Shown here piece by piece: positions 10,512 to 21,115 of a stretch of 64,000 nt of DNA. Each line of letters starts with the position of its first letter. Within the stretch, counting starts at the first letter, position 1. The translations under genes and the position numbers were made by a program. Source of the stretch: Bin55 sp965205965 (GTDB lineage: Bacteria > Pseudomonadota > Gammaproteobacteria > Pseudomonadales > Azotimanducaceae); the NCBI GenBank assembly GCA_965205965.1, contig CBDBHT010000007.1:62001-126000 (forward strand), read 5' to 3'. The notes under the pieces were generated by a model. It was not told the DNA's origin. It was given only the letters and a program-made list of their open reading frames with translations, and searched no databases.

Positions 10512-11837
10512 CTACATCCCTAATATTAACTCATCCCAGTTCGGCTTCTTACTTTCTTGAAGCCTCTTCAGTATCCCTCTACGGCACAAATCCTGGCCTG
10601 ATGATATCAATTCCAAACTTTTTGCTACGTCATTGGGTTCCCTGGCATGGATAAACTTCGAAGCATGACTGTACACTGCTCGGAGTGTTTTGCTGTAGGT
10701 GTAGCGGTCTTCAAAACTATCACCCAAATGCCACGCAGCATAGGTCGCGAGACGAAAGCACTTTTCTGAGCCATCAATTTCGTATAGTGCTTCTAACGCG
10801 ATGCGTAGATCAATGAGTGCATCTGATGTGGACAACCCGTAGCACTTCGACCTTGCCCACCGATAAATCGCCAAATTTAAATTCTTCCCAGTATCTCCGT
10901 TTGAATAACGCATGCACTGAATTTCCCGCGCCATGTTCAAATTTTCTCTGGGAACGCCGGAACGAAAAGTCTTACGACTGCCTCTTAAAGGATAGTGAAA
11001 CGCATCCAACTCTCCATAGTTCGTCCACGCTGTCCGCCAGCCAACATAGCCATCACAAGCTAGGGACAGAGATTCGCAAAAACTGTTGAATTGTATGCAC
11101 TCAATAATGCCCGGGACCATGATAATCTGGAGAGAGTGGGAACATCTATACTGGTCAGATGATAAGCCCGGGATTGGAAGAGAAGCCTCCAATTTATTAT
11201 GCCCCGCATCCAAGTTAGTACTTTCTTCCTTTTTCGACGCATTATAAAGTGCAGGTTTCAGCTTACAATCCATGGACAGCACGATATTACCAAGATAGTC
11301 TCCCGTCGTCGCTGCTGGATCATGTGGCAAGGATGCCGGAAGATCTTCGGGTGTCATGGGTAGTTTAGAAAGCTGGATCCCTTCCGGTAGTTCTATTGGC
11401 TCGTCGATATCTAGACCTTCTAACAACACGCAGTGTCGGTAGTGCAAGGAACCTTCTTGTATCCACTCAAAAAGTAGTTCTACTACACGCTTGGCATCTA
11501 GCTTGGCGGCACCCGTTATCAGGACCTTGGCGTACTCGATAATACTCAGATAGGACCAAGTGCCGGAACCGCGCAGCAATCCCAATAAACCGCTTCCCAC
11601 TTGTCCTGTTTCGGCTTGCAGGAAGTCAGCGAGGGCCACTTTGAGCTTGCACACAAAATCTTCCATATGCTCATCATGGATCTGTAGTTTCCAGTCCCCC
11701 ATAAGCCTCCAATCATCATTCCATCTTCTGTTTTGATATTTTTCTCTCAAAACATCCGGTGTAATTGTTCTTTGATGAGGGGCAATGAATTCGCTATGCT
11801 TCAAGCATTCTTCAAGACTTTGTATTAGTTCCTGCAT
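10512..11837 (-). CDS. HEPN-domain (ApeA-like) protein
   Basis: Intact 441-residue soluble protein with no signal peptide or membrane segment. The N-terminal 300 residues are not recognised. The C-terminal part (about residues 335-410; ALIDLRIALEALYEI, ending YSHASKFIHARE) resembles the HEPN domain of ApeA-type proteins. The conserved His397 is present, but the arginine normally four to six residues before it in RX4-6H appears to be Ala in the expected alignment; an R-AVYS-H arrangement occurs slightly upstream. Family knowledge: ApeA-like HEPN proteins act in abortive anti-phage defence as RNases. Position next to a restriction-modification gene on the same strand supports a defence role (inference). 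Start at 11837 is ATG (MQELIQSLEE). Confidence 0.6.
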   Translation of the reverse strand: MQELIQSLEECLKHSEFIAPHQRTITPDVLREKYQNRRWNDDWRLMGDWKLQIHDEHMEDFVCKLKVALADFLQAETGQVGSGLLGLLRGSGTWSYLSIIEYAKVLITGAAKLDAKRVVELLFEWIQEGSLHYRHCVLLEGLDIDEPIELPEGIQLSKLPMTPEDLPASLPHDPAATTGDYLGNIVLSMDCKLKPALYNASKKEESTNLDAGHNKLEASLPIPGLSSDQYRCSHSLQIIMVPGIIECIQFNSFCESLSLACDGYVGWRTAWTNYGELDAFHYPLRGSRKTFRSGVPRENLNMAREIQCMRYSNGDTGKNLNLAIYRWARSKCYGLSTSDALIDLRIALEALYEIDGSEKCFRLATYAAWHLGDSFEDRYTYSKTLRAVYSHASKFIHAREPNDVAKSLELISSGQDLCRRGILKRLQESKKPNWDELILGM

Positions 11838-11997
11838 GAAAATTTGCTACGCTCCTAGTTGCTTAGACTTACTCAGTTCAATGCTCCCATCGCAGAACTG
11901 GTCCTCATGGTTGGCAACTGTGCATTATCTAGGAATCTGCGTCGTAGGGAAGGTAGTAATACCCCTCTAGCAGAACAAATTATCTGAAACATGCTTG
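11838..11997. other. Non-coding gap
   Basis: Sequence upstream of the HEPN gene, expected to hold its promoter. No clear -35/-10 pair stands out. Confidence 0.4.
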
Positions 11998-12167
11998 CTC
12001 ACTTATCACATGTGTATAGAGAGGCCGTGGATGCATGGCTTCCCAAGGTGCACATCGCCAATCGCTAACCTCAAGCGTGTCTGGATAGGCACGTTTCATG
12101 GCGTCAGCGATGCCCAACTGCAGAAGTATCTGGACGGATTCGTCTATCGTTACAACCGCTGCTTCTG
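11998..12167 (+). pseudogene. C-terminal scrap of an IS1595-like transposase
   Basis: The plus-strand frame reads IANLKRVWIGTFHGVSDAQ followed by LQKYLDGFVYRYNR, typical of the C-terminus of IS1595/ISXO2-type DDE transposases. No zinc-ribbon or earlier catalytic part remains. The 3' end passes into a 150-bp MITE. Confidence 0.6.
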
Positions 12168-12317
12168 GCAGTATGCGTCGCAGAAAAATCCAGCACACTT
12201 TTCAGGATGAATAGTTTGTAAACGATCCAAGATAGTATTTATATACTTCATTGATGCGTATTTTTGAGAATCCATCCTACTAAAGAGCGTGACCTACGTT
12301 TCTACGGCGCAGACTGC
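12168..12317. mobile_element. 150-bp MITE (type 1), copy 1
   Basis: Non-coding repeat with terminal inverted repeats around GCAGTCTGCGCCGTAGAAA (left GCAGTATGCGTCGCAGAAA). Internal conserved blocks are GGATGAATAGTTTGTAAAC and ATACTTCATT. Other copies are at 56225-56374, at 37435-40212 (split by a transposon), and a partial one at the window end. Confidence 0.75.
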
Positions 12318-12395
12318 TGGAAGTCGCGATGGCCATATCGACTATTGCAAACCTACATGCTGCACAACCCCGTACCCGCCAAAATCTTGTAAACG

Positions 12396-12701
12396 TCAAC
12401 GACCGAGTTTGCGACGGTCATCTTCCTCAATCAGTATATTAACCAGATTGAACGTCGAATCGAAGTCATCTACAGGATGTCCATCAGTTTCTAATGCGTC
12501 TGAAAACAACGATTTGAAAATATCCCTCCAAGCAACGAAATACTTCATGCAATGTTTCTTGGTTCCTATGATTTGACCATAGGGACCACACAGCAATGCA
12601 TGGGTTGGTCGGCTTCGCCCCCCACTAAAGGTCTTGGCCTTGGTTATTTGGTCTTGGTTCAGTGTTACCAATGTGAGCGGATATTTGCGGCGGCGTGGCA
12701 T
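12396..12701 (-). CDS. Hypothetical protein (101 aa)
   Basis: Open frame of 101 residues starting MPRRRKYPLT, with GGRSRPTHALLCGPYGQIIG and a C-terminal acidic/basic tail (LVNILIEEDDRRKLGR). No family recognised, no membrane segment. Codon use is moderate-GC, unlike the surrounding ISs, so it may be a genuine small gene or the 5' remnant of a larger one. It sits between a MITE and a family A element. Confidence 0.35.
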   Translation of the reverse strand: MPRRRKYPLTLVTLNQDQITKAKTFSGGRSRPTHALLCGPYGQIIGTKKHCMKYFVAWRDIFKSLFSDALETDGHPVDDFDSTFNLVNILIEEDDRRKLGR

Positions 12702-12802
12702 ATTGGGAATTTGGTGTCTTTACACAGATACTATCAAAAACAGATAGTTGTGTCAAGAATTTTCTGCAATTTCCAGTGGGAGCGGAGACCCGCCCATATG
12801 GG

Positions 12803-13937
12803 CAATGGCATTCGTTTAGTGATTATTGTCATTCGTTTAAGGAAGTGTCCTTCACCCCTATATGGAATGCCAGCCCTATGTTGAGTTAATCAGCAGTTCT
12901 TGCTTGCAGTCTTCTCCCTCGCTGCCACATCTTCACGGGTTTTCGGGATCGTCGTTCGAAGGATCTGCCGGGCCGGAGTCGTTGTCGGCATCGGATGATG
13001 TCGCGAACCACCTGGGTGACCGTTTCCTGTAGCGCGGATGCCTGCTTCAGCAACAGGGCTCTCGATGTCGGCCGCCACCATCGCCAGTCCGTGCTTGAAA
13101 TGGGTCTGCCTGCGCGGCTTGCCATGTTCGTGCGGGCTTTCGTTCCATCGATGGTCGCCGTGACCGGAGAACCGCCGGGTCATGGCGTTCAGGGGGAAGC
13201 CGGCATAGAGTTTCTGTTGCACTCCCCGCTCGCTTGGTCCATGGAAGTCTTCCACCTCCATCCGTTATTTGGATACCTTGTACCATTCTTCCACGCCCCA
13301 TCTTGCGCGATACCGCTCCGCCAGTTGCGGGATGGTGTATTGCTTCGAATCCAGCAGGGTGGTTCCGAGGATGAAGACCGTTTTGCCGACGAGGTATTTC
13401 ACCAGCCGAAGGCAGTGTGCACCACAGGTGGCGAGTGTGCCTTTGCGGGAGGCGATCTCCATCACCACATCCTCTCGATCGCCGTGGATGAAATGGTCGA
13501 TGTCGGCACCGGTTTTCCGCTTTATCCCGAACACCGCATGCAGTCCCCGGATCACGTGCATGTGCAGCATCCGTAGACAGGATCCAGGGCTTTCCCCGCC
13601 CTTCGGCGTCCGCCAGCCAAGATGACTGCAGATGGCCGAAGCCAGTTCATCGCGACTCAAGGACGGAAACAGCTCCACCGTCCTCTGAATGTCCGAAATC
13701 CGACGGCGGGTCAGCCGCCTGCCACAAAATGTGATCGACTTCAGATCCACGATTCTCGAACCCATCCACTTTCCGTCTGAAACCATTCCATACAGCATAG
13801 TTTGCCAAAAAAAAACGTCGCAACGCAACCCCTTTTTTTGAACACTCCAAAAAAACAGAAACAAGTCCCAGTCAATCAATGGGTTATAGAAAACCCTCAA
13901 AGGCGCAGATCGATTTTTCTCAAACCGAATGCCATTG
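12803..13937 (-). mobile_element. IS4-family deletion derivative (family A), copy 2
   Basis: 1135 bp with CAATGGCATTCG termini, flanked by a perfect 10-bp duplication CCCATATGGG (12793-12802 and 13938-13947). Removing the element and one repeat leaves a 36-bp perfect palindrome as the target, with the duplication exactly at its centre. Confidence 0.9.
12890..13765 (-). pseudogene. DruA-N-domain/IS4 fusion ORF, nonsense-mutated
   Basis: Same internally deleted fusion as at 87-968, starting at ATG 13765. A CAA to TAA change directly after the IS4 signature (WYKVSK, then stop near 13266) truncates it. A second 1-bp indel near 13060, shared with copies 1 and 3, shifts the last 50 codons relative to copy 4. 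Confidence 0.75.
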
Positions 13938-13981
13938 CCCATATGGGCGGGTCTCCGCTCGGCGCGAAATTTTCGGGCGTT

Positions 13982-15236
13982 TCATGCCGCCTCCTGCCAT
14001 GTCTCGGATTCCGGTTCGGATGCGCGAACCACGCCGATCCGGCCATATAGATAACGCTGCCCCGTCAGCCACCGCTCATGGGTCTCCGCCGCAAGTGCCA
14101 AGATCAGACGCAGACAGGACTCCGCGTTCGGGAAGATCCTGACGGCACGCGTTCGCCGTCGGAGCTCCTCGTTGTACCGCTCCAGCATGTTCGTGGACTT
14201 CATCCGCAGGCGATGTTCCCTGGGCAGCCGATACACCGTCAGCGTCTCCTCGACATGATCCTCGACCCATTCCACTAGCCTGCCAAAACCTTTCTCATCG
14301 CCCCAACGGGCTACCCAGGCACCCAGTGCCTCACGAGCCTCCCCGACATGCTCACAGCCCCACAACCGTTTCAAACCCTCCAGACACGCGGGATCAGCAC
14401 TCCGGGACAGTTTGTCCCTGGCATTGCGCAGAAAATGGACGCAGCACCGTTGCCACAACGTGGTCGGCAACACTTTCGAGATCGCATGCTTCAATCCCTC
14501 ATGACTGTCCGAGACCACATACTCGACTCCCCGCAGGCCACGTTCCTTCAGATGCGACAGGAATGCCGTCCACGACCCCTCGCTTTCCCGGTTCGCCACT
14601 TCCGCCGCCAGCACCTGACGCCGACCCTCGCCGCCGTCAATCCCGATGGCAATCTGCACCGCCCGGGAACGCACCGAGTCCTCCTCACGCACCTTCTCAT
14701 ACCGGGCATCCAGCAACACATACGGATACGCCTCCTCCAGCCGACGTTCCGCAAACGCCTTCAGGGACGCGTCCAGCTTCGACACCATGGCCGAGATCGT
14801 CGCCGGCGAAAAATCGTGGCCGCACAGACCCTCCGCCAGTCGGCTCACCCGACGCGTCGAGACCCCCTGCACATACATCTCCGACAGCACCGCCACCAGG
14901 GCCTTCTCCGAACGCTGATAGTGCTCGAACACCCGCGTGCTGAACTGGCCGCTGCGTTCCTGCGGAACTCTCAGTTCGATCTCACCCACCTTCATCGTCA
15001 GATCGCGCCGGTAGTATCCGGAACGGTAGCCCTGACGCGTCTGCGTCCGGCTCGCTCTTGCCCGCTCCCAGAAACTCCGTCATCTCACTCTCCAGAACCT
15101 CGTTGAGCGTCTCCTGCACCAGCCGCCTCACAAACTCCTCATCGTCCGCCAGATGATGGCATGCCGACTTCTTCGTGGCATTGTGCGTATAATCTTTCCG
15201 AATCATTTCTTGCTCCTTTTCGATAAATTGTGTCAT
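13982..15236 (-). pseudogene. IS256-family transposase (single-base frameshift)
   Basis: Mutator-type transposase. The N-terminal frame begins MTQFIEKEQE at 15236 and includes EVLESEMTEFLGAGKSE. The main frame starts again at MKVGEIELRVPQERSGQF (14995) and runs to 13982. It includes LDARYEKVRE (first Asp), VVSDSHEGLKHAI (second Asp), CCVHFLRNARDKL and the C-terminal STNMLERYNEELRRRTR (catalytic Glu). The two halves are separated by one extra C near 15050 (GAGCCGGAC where GAGCGGAC is expected). The element would be about 415 residues when repaired. Terminal repeats were not resolved. Confidence 0.85.
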
Positions 15237-15477
15237 GAATGATTCGCGCCTGGATGCGGGATTGCGTCCAGGCATCTCCACATTCCCGATGAAACATCAG
15301 ATTCTAACCATTCGTCTGTCGTTACAGTCCGGTTTTCGTTTTTGCAGACAAATTTATACACAACCAAACAGATTGCTTAAAGCACGCTAGTAGGCTGCCC
15401 GTTCTAACAATACGTGTTTATAATAGTGGACTGGAAGGGGTTCTGGGATCAGGAAGATTCGATGCCGAAACAAATAC
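15237..15477. other. Intergenic stretch between two divergent ISs
   Basis: Holds the outer ends of the IS256 element and of the IS630 element. I cannot define the terminal repeats reliably. No gene seen. Confidence 0.4.
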
Positions 15478-16622
15478 ATGGTGGAGTTAGCTCAGGATGA
15501 GCGGGATGAGTTGGAAGCGGCGCTGAAGTCGAGCACACGTCGTGCGGTGTCGGCGACGAAGCAGCAGCGTGCACGGATTCTGCTGGCCGTGGATCAGGGT
15601 GTCGCTGGCCCGGCACTGACAGACGGGCAGGTGGTGGATGCGCTGGGTGTGACGGAGCGGACCTGCCAGCACGTGCGTCGGCGGGCGGTGGAGCAGGGTC
15701 CGATGAAGGCTCTGGAGCGTAGGCCTCGGCCGTTGCCTCCGGTGCCGAAGAAGCTGGACGGGGAGAAGGAAGCGCGTCTGGTTCAGGTGGCCTGTTCGGT
15801 TCCACCGGAAGGCCGCGTTCGGTGGACCGTGAAGATGCTGGCGGAAGAGCTGGTGCGGCTGGAAGTGGTCGAAACGATTTGCGAGGAGACCGTGCGGCAG
15901 GCGTTAAAAAAAACGAATTGAAACCATGGCGGCGGGAAATGTGGTGTATCCCGAAGAAACAAAGCCACCATTTCGTGGCCGGCATGGAGCGGGTGCTCAA
16001 GGTATACCAGCGGCCGTACGACCCGCGGCATCCGGTGGTGTGCATGGACGAGATGAGCAAGCAGCTCGTGGCAGAAGTCCGCGAGAAGTTGCCGGTACGC
16101 CCCGGGGTCGCCGGAGCAGTACGACTCCCACCACCTCCGCCGGGGAGAATGCACGGTGTGGATGTTTGGCGAGCCGCTGTCCGGCTGGCGGACAATGGCT
16201 GTCACCAAACAGCGTACGACGTTGGATTGGGCGAAGCAAGTGCGCGCACTGGCGAATCTGCCGCGTTCCCGGGATGCGGAAAGCATCACGCTGGTGTGCG
16301 ACAACTTGAACTGAACACCCACAGCGGTGACTCGTTCTACGCCGCGTTCCCGGCGGCCGAAGCCAGTCGGTTGAACGACCGCATCCACTTGGTGCACACG
16401 CCGAAACACGGGAGCTGGCTGAACGTTGCGGAACTGGAGTTCAGTGCGTTGCACCGCCAGTGCCTGGATCGCCGGATCGAGAGCAGGGCTTTGGTCACGT
16501 CGGAAACGGCGGCCTGGGCCAAGGAGCGCAATCGCGAACAGACCGGGGTCGACTGGCAGCTCAGCGTCGACGACGCGCGCACCAAACTGAAGCATCTATA
16601 CCCGAAAATTAAAACCAGTTAA
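15478..16622 (+). pseudogene. IS630-family transposase (frameshifted)
   Basis: The N-terminal frame (15478-15921) is an HTH region (MVELAQDERDELEAAL, LGVTERTCQHVRRRAVEQG). It ends in an 8-A run at 15906-15913, where a -1 shift joins it to KNELKPWRREMWCIPK in the next frame. The DDE domain follows: VCMDEMSKQLVAEVREKLP (first Asp), VCDNLN (second Asp, in yet another frame) and HTPKHGSWLNVAELEFSALH (Glu). Shifts of frame near 16105 and at 16310-16316 (an apparent 5-bp insertion) break the middle of the domain. The A-run shift may be programmed, as in some IS630 members; the internal shifts indicate decay. Confidence 0.8.
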
Positions 16623-16697
16623 ACTACTAGCTGATTTCCCAGACTTCATAGGGACCATCTCATTGTCGTTGACATAAAGTTTGCACGCCACTAGCGT

Positions 16698-17752
16698 TTA
16701 CACGAATGTCCGATCCCAACACTCCAAAAGCAACCGCCGCTGCCAGAGCCGGTCATGCCGGTTGGCGGCACCTGCGAGCGTCTCGACGATGCCGCTCCAG
16801 AGCCGGACAAAAGCAGCCTCCGGAGCCAAGACCGGCACCGGCGGCCTGCGGGAACGGCGTCCGCATCGACGGGAGCCGGTCAGCAGCACCTGCTTCCAGT
16901 CTTTCGTCAGCGGATACAGGTAAACGTCCTTCGGAGTCCTGCCTGCCTCCGATGCACTCGCCTTGCGTCCCTTCGTCCGGCCAATGCACTGCCAGTTAGC
17001 GGCACGGTAGCAGGTCCCCCGGTACTTCGCCGGATCCACAAAGGTCTCCACCAGTACCGGCTCCAGGCCGTGCCGCTCCTTCCAGTCCCTGGGCAGCCTC
17101 CGAACCGCCGTCGACAGGACCTTCGAGGCCAGATACGGAACCCGAACCCAAGGGAAAATCAGGAACCGGGAGTTGTTCACCACCCCCTTCAGACGCTTCG
17201 CCCGGTCCCGCCCGCCAATCCAGGCGTCACGACAGGGAAGCCGGGTCGTACCCGCCTCAAACAGCAGACAACCCAGCTTGCGACCCCGACGATCCCGCAG
17301 CCAGTAGCGCAGGAAACAGCCGAACGGATGCCGGTAACCCAGCTCATGATGCCGGTCCATCCATTCCTCAACGGCCTCCCCCTCCGCCACAATCTCCAGT
17401 TCCAGTGGCATCAGCTCCTGCAACCCGCACTCTATGGCGGAACCCGGATCCGAGCGGCTTGTATGCCGCGGTCTCCGCCCCCCGGTTCCCGTTCTCGATC
17501 CCGGCCGCTTCGCCGGCAGCGACACGATGCCGCAGGACTCCAGCTGCTCCAGCATTCGCAGACAGGACCCCAGCCGATCCCGACCCTTCGGTGTGAACCA
17601 GCCCAGATGACTGCACAGGGTGGCAGCCAGCTCATAGCGGCTCAGTGCCGGAAACAGCTCCACCGTCTTCTGAATGTCCGCAATCCGACGGCGGGTCAGT
17701 CGCGTGCCACAATTAAGGTGGTCGACTTCAGGTTCTCGATTTGGGAATCCAT
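16698..17752 (-). pseudogene. DruA-like DUF4338 protein
   Basis: Initiator ATG probably at 17752 (MDSQIENLKS); about 2 extra bases at 17721-17725 shift the frame. The main frame 16698-17663 then gives the winged-helix-like N-module (LSRYELAATLCSHLGWF, SCLRMLEQLESCGIVSLP). A linker and the DUF4338 core follow (HHELGYRHPFGCFLRYW, SRFLIFPWVRVPYLASKVL, ETFVDPAKYRGTCYRAANW, DVYLYPLTKDW). The last segment (LAPEAAFVRLW) continues, in the fragment at 60748-61255, into sequence resembling an IS4 transposase N-terminus. So this is probably the front half of a DUF4338-transposase fusion rather than a stand-alone DruA. It is the best-preserved DUF4338 core of this lineage here. Confidence 0.7.
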
Positions 17753-17920
17753 CACGTTTGCACCAGAGATAATCTAACTAAGCGTAGATTGCCATAATCC
17801 ATGCTGAAACGCAAGTGTTTTTGAAGAATCCCAACAGAACCGAATATCTTTCCGTATATCAACCGGTTACACGACATCCTCAAAGACCAGGATCCCTTTC
17901 CGCTAATCCGAATGCCATTG
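16698..17920 (-). mobile_element. DUF4338-type element (family B), partial
   Basis: The right end (17920) carries the terminal repeat CAATGGCATTCGGATTAGCG on the minus strand, similar at the tip to family A but different beyond about 14 bp. The left side is truncated in the vicinity of the IS630 element (about 16630-16700), so the second terminus and any transposase are missing. Confidence 0.65.
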
Positions 17921-20211
17921 CCCCCTTGGGCGGCGTCTCCCGCACTTGCAAAACCGTCACGCGTACCATGTCCCGGTGCTTGCAATTAGACACACTTGAC
18001 AAGAGAGGGGGTGATGTTTACTATATTTGCATGCAATTGGGTCTGAGACATTTTGGCGAGGCTTCGCTGGCTTGGTTCAAGGAGAAGTCGAGGGATCCGT
18101 CGGCGACTCGGTGGTCCCTGGCTCGGGGGATTTGCGAGCGTGAAGACTGGCGGAATCGTCAGGGGGAGTGGTGCATCGCGTCGGCCTGCAAGGCGTTGCC
18201 GCAACTGGCGGCGCATCTGGGGGTGGCGTTGCCGGCGGCGCGTCCGGTGGCATCGGTCCGGGCACCGGCTTCGGACTATCCGGACCTGGCGTTGGACTGT
18301 GCGCTGGAGGCATTGGGCGAGGTCTCGGTGCGACGTGTGGCGGCGAAGGACGTGGGGGCGTTTCGTCGCCTGCTGCACACGCATCATCCACGGGGATGGG
18401 ATCGCAGTCCGGGCGCTGCGCTGAACTGCTGGATTGTCTCGAGCCGCCAGGGTCGCCTGGGCGGGGTGAGATGGTCGGCGGCGAGCTGGCACCAGGCCTG
18501 TCGGGATCGCTGGATCGGCTGGTCGGAAGCCGCGCGGGTCGCACATTTGCAGGCGGTGGTTCGGCAGTCGCGGTTTTTGATTCTTCCCGGGGTACGGGTA
18601 CCGAACCTGGCTTCCCATGTGCTCGCGAAGGCGTCGAAGGCACTCGCGACGGAGTGGCGGCGAGCGCGTGGAACGGCACCGCTTCTGGAGTATACTTACG
18701 TGGATCCGTCCCGCGCCGGGACGTGCTATCGGGCGGCGGGCTGGCAGCGTTGCGCGGGGCGCACCTCCGGTCGTCCTCCGGGCGGGTTCCGGACGTCTCC
18801 GAAGGCGGGTCTGGGTGCATCCGCTGTCGCGGCATTGGCGACGAGAGTTGTGCGCGGAATCCGGGGCTCGGCTGCCAATGTGGAGCGGATCCCGGCATTG
18901 GCCGATACAGGCGGACTGGCCGATCGGGAATATGGCGCACGCACGCTGGGCGATGCGCGCCTGCGGCGGCGGCTGGTGGACATGGGGCGCGCCTGGGCCG
19001 ATCGTCCGGGCTTGTCCTTGCCGCAGGTGTTTGCCACCCCGGCACAGCAGAAAGGAGCCTATCGCTTGTTGTCGAATGCGCGTGTCACGGAGGAGCATGT
19101 GCTGGACGCACATCGCCAGTCCACGGTGGATCGCTGCCGTCTGGAACCGGTGGTGCTGGCGGTGCAGGACACCACCATGCTGAACTATTCGGGGCTGGCG
19201 ACCAGCGAGGGGCTGGCGGAATTGGGAGGCGGCGGAAAGGGCGTGCAGGGGCTGCCCGTGCATCTCACGCTGGCCGTCACGCCGACGGGGCGACCGCTGG
19301 GCGTGCTGGAAATGGATACCCGCTTCCGGCCGCCGGCGCCGGAGAAAGCGGAGACCTCGGAGCGCACACGCTGGTTGGCGGGTCTGGACTGTGCCGCGGA
19401 ACTGGCCAAGTCCTGTCCCGATACTCGCGTGATCGCCGTGTGCGACCGGGAAGCCGACATGTTCTCGATGCTGGAACGCGCCGCGGGATTGGACGTGGAA
19501 CTGCTGTTCCGCTCCTCCCGCGGTGCCAAGCGCACGGCACGGACGGAGGCCGAAGATCCTCCGGCAGACCTGTGGGAATGCCTGGCATCGCAACCGGTGT
19601 CCTCGATCCTCGAACTCGATCTTCCTGCCTCGGGCGGTGCCCGGGCGCGAGCCGCCCGCACCGCCCGACTGGAGGTGCGAAGCCTCCGGGCCGACCTCTT
19701 GCCCCCGCGCCGGTGCAAGGAACGCCCGCCACAGACCGTGCACGCCGTCTCAGCCACGGAAATCCATTCCCCCTGCCGACACGTCTCCCCTGCACTGGGC
19801 GCTGCTGTCCACCCGCCCGTTCCAAGATGCCCAAGAGGCCGTCCAGGCACTGGAACGGTATCGCCGACGCTGGGTCATCGAAGAATATTTCAAGGTGCTC
19901 AAGAGCGGTGCCCGCATCGAAGAGCGCCGCCTCGATCACGCGGACGACCTGCGCAAATGCCTGGCCTTCGACGCCATCACCGCCTGGCGGGTGTTCGACC
20001 TCGATCGACTCGCGCGGGCAGAACCGGACCGCCCCGCAATCCAATGGCATTCGGTTTGAGAAAAGTCGATCTACGCCTTTGAGGGTTTTCTATAACCCAT
20101 TGATTGACTGGGACTTGTTTCTGTTTTTTGGAGTGTTCAAAAAAAGGGGTTGCGTTGCGACATTTTTTTTGGCAAACTATGCTGTATGGAATTGTTTCGG
20201 ACGGAAAGTGG

Positions 20212-21087
20212 ATGGGTTCGAGAATCGTGGATCTGAAGTCGATCACATTTTGTGGCAGGCGGCTGACCCGCCGTCGGATTGCGGACATTCAGAGGACGGT
20301 GGAGCTGTTTCCGTCCTTGAGTCGCGATGAACTGGCTTCGGCCATCTGCAGTCATCTTGGCTGGCGGACGCCGAAGGGCGGGGAAAGCCCTGGATCCTGT
20401 CTACGGATGCTGCACGTGCACGTGATCCGGGGACTGCATGCGGTGTTCGGGATAAAGCGGAAAACCGGTGCCGACATCGACCATTTCATCCCCGGCGATC
20501 GAGAGGATGTGGTGATGGAGATCGCCTCCCGCAAAGGCACACTCGCCACCTGTGGTGCACACTGCCTTCGGCTGGTGAAATACCTCGTCGGCAAAACGGT
20601 CTTCATCCTCGGAACCACCCTGCTGGATTCGAAGCAATACACCATCCCGCAACTGGCGGAGCGGTATCGCGCAAGATGGGGCGTGGAAGAATGGTACAAG
20701 GTGTCCAAACAACGGATGGAGGTGGAAGACTTCCATGGACCAAGCGAGCGGGGAGTGAAACAGAAACTCTATGCCGGCTTCCCCCTGAACGCCATGACCC
20801 GGCGGTTCTCCGGTCACGGCGACCATCGATGGAACGAAAGCCCGCACGAACATGGCAAGCCGCGCAGGCAGACCCATTTCAAGCACGGACTGGCGATGGT
20901 GGCGGCCGACATCGAGAGCCCTGTTGCTGAAGCAGGCATCCGCGCTACAGGAAACGGTCACTCAGGTGGTTCGCGACATCATCCGATGCCGACAACGACT
21001 CCGGCCCGGCAGATCCTTCGAACGACGATCCCGAAAACCCGTGAAGATGTGGCAGCGAGGGAGAAGACTGCAAGCAAAAACTGCTGA
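20212..21087 (+). pseudogene. DruA-N-domain/IS4 fusion ORF
   Basis: Open from ATG 20212 to 21087 (291 codons): N-module (RRLTRRRIADIQRTVELFPS, LASAICSHLGW), an internal deletion joint near HVHVIRGLHAV, then IS4 C-terminal sequence with YRARWGVEEWYKVSK. The last 50 residues are in a different frame from copy 4 because of one extra C near 20921. It lacks the two catalytic aspartate blocks, so at best it is a truncated DNA-binding derivative. Confidence 0.7.
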
Positions 21088-21115
21088 TTAACTCAACACA
21101 GGACTGGCATCCCAT

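Noticed and set aside
15449..16195. Minus-strand ORF within IS630
   Set aside because: Proline/serine-rich antisense frame with no family resemblance.
18168..20330. 720-codon plus-strand ORF, rich in Gly/Arg/Ser
   Set aside because: Alternative frame of the DUF4338-IS4 gene; low complexity with no domain. Only its short segment 18800-18920, which compensates a frameshift, is meaningful.
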